A stretch of 34,919 nucleotides of DNA from Limnochordia bacterium (GTDB lineage: Bacteria; Bacillota; Limnochordia; Darwinibacteriales; SLO01), in NCBI GenBank assembly GCA_007132635.1, contig SLOG01000019.1, forward strand, positions 1-34,919. The letters are read 5' to 3'. The translations under genes and the position numbers were made by a program. The notes beneath the pieces were generated by a model. It did no database searches and was not told the DNA's origin. It saw only the letters and a program-made list of their open reading frames with translations. This document shows, one piece after another, positions 29,747 to 34,919 of the stretch; within the stretch, counting starts at the first letter, position 1; every line of letters starts with the position of its first letter.

Positions 29747-30823
29747 TCAAAGTTCTGTTCGGGACCGGCCTCGATCAGCATGCCGTTCTAAGGCTAGCTG
29801 CACTAGCGTGTCAACAAGATCCGCAAACGGCAAGCCTGATGCTTCCCAGAGCTTCGGATACATACTAATGGCCGTAAACCCAGGAATGGTGTTAATCTCG
29901 TTGATCAGCAACCGCTCATCGCTGTCCAAGAAAAAGTCGACCCGCGCCATGCCGGCACAGTCTACAGCCCGGAAAGCCCGCAGCGCATAGTCTTGCACGG
30001 CAATGCGCTGCTCTTCGTCAAGCGGAGCAGGTATCAGAAGCTGCGAGCGGCCAGTCTCGTACTTGGCCGCGTAGTCGTAGAATTCGCCGTCAGGGATGAT
30101 CTCGCCTGGAACTGATGCCCGCAGCTCATGGTTTCCCAATACGCTGCACTCGATTTCCCGAGGTCTGTCCACTGCTTCCTCAATGACTAACTTACGGTCG
30201 TAGTCAGCAGCGCTTGTCAGCGCGGCCGCCAATTCGTCACGATTGCGGGCTTTGGACACACCAACACTGGAACCCAAATTAGCTGGTTTGACGAAGCACG
30301 GATACGCCAGCGCTCCCTCGATCTCTTGAATCACACTCTCTGGATAAATCTCCCAGCGCCACCGCTCCACAGCCATCCATGCAGCCATCGGCAGTCCGGC
30401 ATGAGCAAACAAGACTCGCATAAACGCCTTGTCCATAGATACGGCCGAGCTTCCCACTCCCGCGCCAACATAGGGGATTCCTGCCAACTCCAAGAGTCCC
30501 TGCACCGTGCCATCTTCACCAAAGGTCCCGTGCAGGACAGGGAACGCCACATCGATACCTTGACGCGTTGTCGGGTCGGGGATGAGTTCCACCGAGCCCC
30601 CAACGGGAGCTCCATTGGACAGATATTCGGGGAGGCGTCCCGCCCGGGCCAATGCCAAGGCATCGCTTACCAAGACCCACTGCCCTAGACGAGTGATGCC
30701 AACCGGTATCACCTCGTAACGCTCCGGATCGAGTGCTGCCATGACCGACTCAGCGGACATGAGTGATACCTCATGCTCACCGGAGCGCCCGCCAAAAATC
30801 ACTGCAATACGAGTTTTTGCCAT
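29747..30823 (-). CDS. ddl: D-alanine--D-alanine ligase
   Basis: Ddl joins two D-alanines for peptidoglycan precursors using an ATP-grasp fold. The 358-residue protein shows IAVIFGGRSGEHEVSLMSAES at the N-terminus, LHGTFGEDGTVQGLLEL, PCFVKPANLGSSVGVSK, and LINEINTIPGFT at the C-terminus. The ATG 30823 follows GAGGAG; the frame to 30892 is upstream noise. It has the ordinary Ddl landmarks (EHEVS, YVGAGVGSSAV) rather than an obvious VanA-type D-lactate ligase pattern, but specificity needs structure-based comparison. It heads the leftward unit and is divergent from galE. Confidence 0.95.
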   Translation of the reverse strand: MAKTRIAVIFGGRSGEHEVSLMSAESVMAALDPERYEVIPVGITRLGQWVLVSDALALARAGRLPEYLSNGAPVGGSVELIPDPTTRQGIDVAFPVLHGTFGEDGTVQGLLELAGIPYVGAGVGSSAVSMDKAFMRVLFAHAGLPMAAWMAVERWRWEIYPESVIQEIEGALAYPCFVKPANLGSSVGVSKARNRDELAAALTSAADYDRKLVIEEAVDRPREIECSVLGNHELRASVPGEIIPDGEFYDYAAKYETGRSQLLIPAPLDEEQRIAVQDYALRAFRAVDCAGMARVDFFLDSDERLLINEINTIPGFTAISMYPKLWEASGLPFADLVDTLVQLALERHADRGRSRTEL

Positions 30824-30944
30824 ACCAAACAATCTCCTCAAATCAAAAATTATCCCGGATTTCCAATACGCCGGGGTCCAGACAGCATTCACAAGAGGAA
30901 CGCCGCTGCGTCATGTAGAAAAAGCTAGGGGAAGGAGGATGCTT

Positions 30945-31967
30945 ATGTCCATTCTTGTTACCGGCGGTGCCGGTTATATTGGCAGTCATACCGTGCGAGC
31001 CTTGGAGAGCCGAGGGCAGGAGGTTGTCGTTTTGGACAGCCTTGAGAAGGGCCACCGACAAGCTGTCCCCAATTCACCCCTGGTGGAAGGAGACCTCGGT
31101 GATGCCTCGCTCTTGGACACTGTATTCCGTGATTTCTCCGTGAATGCAGTCGTCCATTTCGCCGCCCACAGCCTCGTGGGGGAATCCGTCAAACGACCCG
31201 ACATATATTTCAAGAACAACGTGGGGTGCCTCTTCACTCTGCTCGACACCATGCGAAACCACAGCGTAGATCGGCTAGTCTTCTCGTCCACGGCAGCGGT
31301 CTATGGCGAACCGAAAGAAATTCCCATACCCGAATGTCACCCCAAGACTCCAGAGAACCCATATGGAGAGTCTAAGCTTTTTGCGGAAACAATTCTGAGG
31401 CGCCACAGCGAGGCCTTCGGCCTGCGGTACATCGCTCTACGTTACTTCAACGCAGCAGGAGCTGATCCTGCCGGCGGCATTGGAGAAGATCACACGCCGG
31501 AGTCTCACCTTATCCCTTTAGTGCTGCAGACACTGTTAGGCCAGCGTCCTCATATTGAGATTTTCGGTACAGACTATCCGACACCGGATGGCACATGCAT
31601 TCGGGATTACGTCCATGTCAACGATCTCAGTGATGCCCACATTCTTAGTCTTGACGCCTTATCTGCAGGGGCGCCATCTACAGCCTACAACCTGGGCAAC
31701 GGTCGTGGGTTTTCCGTACGGGAAGTCATTCACGCCGCCGAAAAGGTCACGCAGCAGACTGTACCGGTTTTGTCGGGCCAGCGGCGACCGGGCGATCCTG
31801 CTATACTTGTAGCAAGTTCGGAAAAGATCCAGGAGGAACTGCGGTGGAAGCCCAAATTCCCTGATCTTGCCGCCATCATCGAGACCGCTTGGGACTGGCA
31901 TCGTTCGCACCCTAACGGCTTCCGATCGCAGGAAGCCAAACACGGAAAAGGAGGCCCAAGATCATGA
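30945..31967 (+). CDS. galE: UDP-glucose 4-epimerase
   Basis: GalE interconverts UDP-galactose and UDP-glucose with bound NAD. The 340-residue SDR protein starts ILVTGGAGYIGSHTV (Rossmann motif), then has VHFAAHSLVGESV, VFSSTAAVYGEP, the catalytic YGESK (Tyr and Lys), ALRYFNAAGADPAG, and DGTCIRDYVHVNDL. I placed the start at ATG 30945, six bases after GAAGGAGG; the frame opens much earlier (30741), but the upstream part is the reverse of ddl. An in-frame ATG at 30939 lies against the ribosome site. First gene of the gal operon; its stop overlaps the 22-residue ORF. Confidence 0.96.
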   Translation: MSILVTGGAGYIGSHTVRALESRGQEVVVLDSLEKGHRQAVPNSPLVEGDLGDASLLDTVFRDFSVNAVVHFAAHSLVGESVKRPDIYFKNNVGCLFTLLDTMRNHSVDRLVFSSTAAVYGEPKEIPIPECHPKTPENPYGESKLFAETILRRHSEAFGLRYIALRYFNAAGADPAGGIGEDHTPESHLIPLVLQTLLGQRPHIEIFGTDYPTPDGTCIRDYVHVNDLSDAHILSLDALSAGAPSTAYNLGNGRGFSVREVIHAAEKVTQQTVPVLSGQRRPGDPAILVASSEKIQEELRWKPKFPDLAAIIETAWDWHRSHPNGFRSQEAKHGKGGPRS

Positions 31968-32032
31968 AGAAAACTGTCAAAAAAAAGGATGATGGGCGAT
32001 ACATCATCTTCTACACGTCTGAGAAAAACTAA
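31964..32032 (+). CDS. 22-residue ORF between galE and galT
   Basis: A tiny frame, ATG 31964 overlapping the galE stop by four bases (ATGA) and preceded at nine bases by AAAAGGAGG, a ribosome site as good as those of the gal genes. The product begins MKKTVKKKDDG, continues RYIIFY and ends TSEKN: a basic N-terminal half followed by an aromatic beta-like segment. The KKxDGRYIIFY string looks structured rather than random. The stop is 22 bases before galT. It may encode a small protein or help couple galE and galT translation. I do not recognise a family. Confidence 0.55.
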   Translation: MKKTVKKKDDGRYIIFYTSEKN

Positions 32033-32054
32033 CGCCCCTGAAGGAGGAACCCCT

Positions 32055-33020
32055 ATGTCTGAGCGCCGCTGGAATCCTCAGCTGCAGCAGTGGGTGATCG
32101 TCGCAACCCATCGCCAAGACCGCACCTTTAAACCACCTACCGAGTTCTGTCCGTTGTGCCCGACCAAACCCGATGCCTTCCCCACGGAGATCCCTGCGGA
32201 CGACTACGAGATTGTGGTGTTCGAGAACAAATTCCCCTCGCTCCGCACGCCGGCACCAGCCATAGAAGTGCCTGGTACGGAGCTTTACCCTGTTGCACCG
32301 GCGGAAGGGGTTTGTGAAGTCGTCTGCTACTCCCCGCACCATAACCGCACCCTGGCTGACGAGCCAGTGGAACACGTGCGCAACCTCATTCAGGTTTGGA
32401 CCGACCGCTGGCAGGAGTTAGGTCAGCGTGACGACATAGACTACGTGTTCATTTTTGAGAACCGCGGTGAAGCTGTAGGCGTCACGCTGCATCATCCTCA
32501 CGGCCAAATCTACGGGTTCTCGTACATTCCTCCGGTTTTGGAAAAAGAACTGGCGGCAGCGAAAGATCACCAAACCAAGCACGAGAGGTGCCTTTACTGC
32601 GATATACTAGCCGAGGAAACAACGGGGGGCCGAGTTATTGCTCAAAACTCCGGCTTTACCGCCTTTGTTCCTTTCTTCGCTCGCTTTCCTTACGAGGTGC
32701 ATTTGTACGCGAACCGCCATGTAGGATCGTTAGCAGACCTTCATGAAAGTGAGCAGCTGCAGCTGGCTCAGGTGTTGAAACAAGTAATCACAGCCTACGA
32801 TGAACTCTTCGGATTTGTGCTCCCGTATATTATGGTACTGCACCAACGCCCTACTAACGGCGACTATCCAGAATACCATTTTCACTTCGAATTCTACCCT
32901 TTCCACCGAGCTGAAAACAAACTCAAGTATCTGGCCGGAGTAGAGTCGGGAGCCGGAACCTTCATCACCGATATGAGCCCTGAAGAACAAGCTCGACGCC
33001 TGCGAGGTGAACAACGATGA
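32055..33020 (+). CDS. galT: Galactose-1-phosphate uridylyltransferase
   Basis: GalT transfers UMP between UDP-glucose and galactose-1-phosphate in the Leloir pathway (HIT superfamily). The 321-residue protein has ERRWNPQLQQWVIVATHR, a CPLCP metal motif near residues 32-36, the active site LHHPHGQIYGFSYIPP with the nucleophilic His-Pro-His, a second CLYCDI pair, and PYIMVLHQRP and YHFHFEFYP near the end. ATG 32055 follows AAGGAGG; the frame from 31989 overlaps the 22-residue ORF. The stop overlaps galK start in ATGA. Confidence 0.95.
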   Translation: MSERRWNPQLQQWVIVATHRQDRTFKPPTEFCPLCPTKPDAFPTEIPADDYEIVVFENKFPSLRTPAPAIEVPGTELYPVAPAEGVCEVVCYSPHHNRTLADEPVEHVRNLIQVWTDRWQELGQRDDIDYVFIFENRGEAVGVTLHHPHGQIYGFSYIPPVLEKELAAAKDHQTKHERCLYCDILAEETTGGRVIAQNSGFTAFVPFFARFPYEVHLYANRHVGSLADLHESEQLQLAQVLKQVITAYDELFGFVLPYIMVLHQRPTNGDYPEYHFHFEFYPFHRAENKLKYLAGVESGAGTFITDMSPEEQARRLRGEQR

Positions 33021-34177
33021 ATGTGCAGACAATGATTGACGTGTTTAAGGATAAGTTCCCCCAGTCCGGCCCGCCTGTGGCAGCGGCTGCGCCTGGGCGC
33101 GTCAACTTGATCGGAGAGCATACCGATTATAACGATGGCTTCGTACTGCCAATGGCCATCAATGACCAGATTATCCTCATAGGCAGCCTCCGCAGCGACA
33201 GGCAGGTTCATCTCTATTCGATGGACTTTGAGGAAGCAAGTGTCTTTTCATTGGACGCGATCGAGGCCTCAGCCGATACACCGTGGAGCAATTATATACG
33301 CGGCATATGTGTCATGTATCAGAAGACAACCCGCCTCCAAGGGATGAATATTGTTCTCCAAGGCCGAGTCCCTCAGGGGGCTGGCTTATCGTCATCAGCC
33401 GCCCTAGAGGTAGCGGCAGCGCTTCTAGTCAAGACGCTGCATGGGATTCGAATTTCGTCGACTGCGTTGGTAAAACTAGCCCAATCAGCGGAAAACGAAT
33501 TTGTGGGTGTCCAGTGCGGCATCATGGACCAATTCGTCTCCATGTTGGGAAAACAAGACCATGTTCTCTTTCTAGACTGCCGCTCTTTAGACTACGAGCT
33601 TGTGCCGGCACCGTTTTCGGGCACTCGCGTCATCGTCGTCGACAGCGGGGTGAAACGCGGTCTCGTGGACTCCGAATACAATAAACGCAGAGCCCAATGC
33701 AGCGATGCTGTCGACCTCCTCCGGGACTCACTGCCGGACATTCAATCACTGCGCGACGTTGAACTCAAGCATCTCCCGCTTATCAACAGCCTGCCGAATG
33801 AACTAGCAAAACGAGCCCGGCACGTAGTGACAGAAAACGCTCGCGTACTCCAGGCTGTCAACCACCTTAGGAGAGAGGATATCACAAGCTTCGGAGAGCT
33901 CATGAACCAATCACACATCAGCCTCCGGGATGACTACGAAGTCAGCTGCCGCGAATTAGATCTGTTGGTAGATATGGCGTGGTCAATACCTGGTACATTG
34001 GGGTCGCGTATGACCGGCGCTGGCTTTGGCGGATGCACCGTCTCGCTTGTGGAGGAGTCCGCATCCGATGCTTTTACAACACAGATCAAGACCCATTACA
34101 AGGAAAACTGCGGCATTTCGCCACGAGTGTTTGTCTATCAGGCCAGTAAAGGTGCGCACATACTGCCGTTGGCATAG
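33017..34177 (+). CDS. galK: Galactokinase
   Basis: GalK phosphorylates galactose at C1. The 386-residue GHMP kinase has the galactokinase signature APGRVNLIGEHTDYNDGFVL, then LPMAI, the ATP-binding GRVPQGAGLSSSAALEVA, VGVQCGIMDQFVSMLG with the catalytic Asp, and MTGAGFGGCTVSLVE near the C-terminus. The start overlaps galT by four bases and has GAGGTGA upstream, so translation is coupled. It ends the gal operon; one base separates its stop from that of convergent aroE, leaving no room for a normal terminator. No transporter or regulator of the pathway is visible here. Confidence 0.97.
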   Translation: MNVQTMIDVFKDKFPQSGPPVAAAAPGRVNLIGEHTDYNDGFVLPMAINDQIILIGSLRSDRQVHLYSMDFEEASVFSLDAIEASADTPWSNYIRGICVMYQKTTRLQGMNIVLQGRVPQGAGLSSSAALEVAAALLVKTLHGIRISSTALVKLAQSAENEFVGVQCGIMDQFVSMLGKQDHVLFLDCRSLDYELVPAPFSGTRVIVVDSGVKRGLVDSEYNKRRAQCSDAVDLLRDSLPDIQSLRDVELKHLPLINSLPNELAKRARHVVTENARVLQAVNHLRREDITSFGELMNQSHISLRDDYEVSCRELDLLVDMAWSIPGTLGSRMTGAGFGGCTVSLVEESASDAFTTQIKTHYKENCGISPRVFVYQASKGAHILPLA

Positions 34178-34178
34178 C

Positions 34179-34919
34179 CTATTCCATGCTGCTCAAGGCA
34201 CTGCGGACGGCTGCCTCCATAACCTCTGTGGGCGGGGACACGCCCCACCAGAACTCCCAGGACTTCGCGGCCTGCCAAACCAGCATGCCAATGCCATTTA
34301 GAACGGGACAGCCCAAAGAGGCTGCATCAACGAGGAGCTGCGTTTCTTGAGGATTGTAGATGATGTCGACCACCCGCAGATCAGGCCGAAGTAGATCTCG
34401 AGGAATCGGGCTTTCCCCCCGAGAGGCATGCATTCCTACGGTCGTTGTGTTTACGACAACATCGACCGCAGCCATCGCCCTGCTTAGCTCGTGAGGGTCT
34501 AGGCCCATGCCCCTGGCTTCGCTGTGAGCAAACTCATACGCTAGGTCTTTCGCCTTGCCTGCTGTGCGATTGGCAATTGTAATGTGCGCTCCGCACCGGC
34601 CGAGTTCAGCAGCAATGGCTCGAGCCGCTCCTCCTGCACCCAGAATCAAGAAACTGCAGTCAGCAATATCTGTAATGAGTTCCTGTTCCAAGGCGGCTCG
34701 AAAACCGGGGCCATCTGTACTATGCCCATACATGCGCCCGTTTTCAAACCGAATCGTATTCACCGAACCCACTGCCTGTGCCTCGGCCGTAAGATGATCC
34801 ATAAAAGGGATTACAGCCTGCTTATGCGGCACCGTAACATTCAGCCCAAAGAAACCTAAAGCCTTGGCTCCTGCCAAGGCTGTTTGAACTGCATCAGGTT
34901 GAACGAGCAGAGGTACGTA
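34179..34919 (-). CDS. aroE: Shikimate dehydrogenase, 5' end cut by window
   Basis: AroE reduces 3-dehydroshikimate with NADPH in aromatic amino-acid synthesis. The frame is open to the last base of the window and 247 codons are present, so the N-terminus (the GxPxxHSLSPxxHN block) lies outside. Visible are FGLNVTVPHKQAVIPFMDHL with the catalytic Lys, AVGSVNTI, HSTDGPGFRAAL with the catalytic Asp, the nucleotide-binding LILGAGGAARAIAAEL, IANRTAGKAKDL, VVVNTTTVGMH, and VDIIYNPQETQLL. It is convergent with galK. Confidence 0.95.
   Translation of the reverse strand, partial: YVPLLVQPDAVQTALAGAKALGFFGLNVTVPHKQAVIPFMDHLTAEAQAVGSVNTIRFENGRMYGHSTDGPGFRAALEQELITDIADCSFLILGAGGAARAIAAELGRCGAHITIANRTAGKAKDLAYEFAHSEARGMGLDPHELSRAMAAVDVVVNTTTVGMHASRGESPIPRDLLRPDLRVVDIIYNPQETQLLVDAASLGCPVLNGIGMLVWQAAKSWEFWWGVSPPTEVMEAAVRSALSSME

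Noticed and set aside
29747..30823. Ddl as a vancomycin-resistance D-Ala-D-Lac ligase
   Set aside because: No vanH/vanX neighbours, and the motifs are those of ordinary Ddl.
30741..30944. 68-codon N-terminal extension of galE
   Set aside because: It is the reverse of the ddl 5' end plus the intergenic region; the GAAGGAGG site and Rossmann motif fix the start at 30945.

Overview
This window looks like chromosome from a deep-branching Bacillota (Firmicutes)-type bacterium of moderate GC, probably anaerobic or fermentative. The main evidence is gene order on the minus strand: rsmA, veg, ispE, glmU, the L25/Ctc gene, pth and mfd, followed by HU, a DivIC-like gene and yabR. This is the skeleton of the Bacillus subtilis ksgA-to-yabR region. 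Veg, DnaD, the DUF1694 (YueI-like) protein and the YkuK-like protein are also typical of Firmicutes. The sporulation genes usually interspersed there (yabG, sspF, spoVG, spoVT, yabP/yabQ, spoIIE) are all absent from this stretch, as is prs. No transposase, phage gene or CRISPR array was seen.

Layout. 1-312: structured, apparently non-coding DNA with several hairpins. 313-5466: an accessory region with an MFS permease, a YdjC/ChbG-type deacetylase, two uroporphyrinogen-decarboxylase-like proteins that are not HemE, and a secreted protein. 5475-8291: an arylamine N-acetyltransferase and a Tat export locus with one TatC and three TatA/B-like subunits; one of these (7508-7687) is very short and easily missed. 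8292-11065: a small membrane protein, a DUF362/ferredoxin protein, a YueI-like protein and an exported rhodanese. 11066-13618: tRNA-Leu(UAA), a Ppx/GppA phosphatase, DUF501, an S1-domain protein (YabR) and a DivIC-like protein. 13787-14923: HU and MazG on the plus strand. 14929-25563: the conserved housekeeping block. 25588-30823: a minus-strand run of ddl, an ABC-F ATPase, dnaD, dnaB and a 70-residue ORF, leading into rsmA. 30945-34177: a compact galE-(22-residue ORF)-galT-galK operon. 34179-34919: aroE, cut by the window end.

How the parts work together. The minus-strand core covers DNA replication (DnaD, DnaB), rRNA methylation, isoprenoid and UDP-GlcNAc precursor supply, ribosome maintenance (L25, Pth), transcription-coupled repair (Mfd) and peptidoglycan (Ddl). 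The gal operon is a Leloir pathway. Several near-consensus sigma-A promoters can be read directly, ahead of tRNA-Leu, yabR, the L25 gene and veg, and intrinsic terminators follow yabR, hup and veg.

The most interesting unexplained signal is a ~120-bp intergenic element present three times between 6604 and 11046. It has imperfect terminal inverted repeats and an inner hairpin whose stem shows compensatory base changes between copies. Other leads are a hairpin between a perfect Shine-Dalgarno and a TTG start (YueI-like gene), a 22-residue ORF coupled to galE, a 24-residue ORF ahead of ispE, and the multi-TatA locus.
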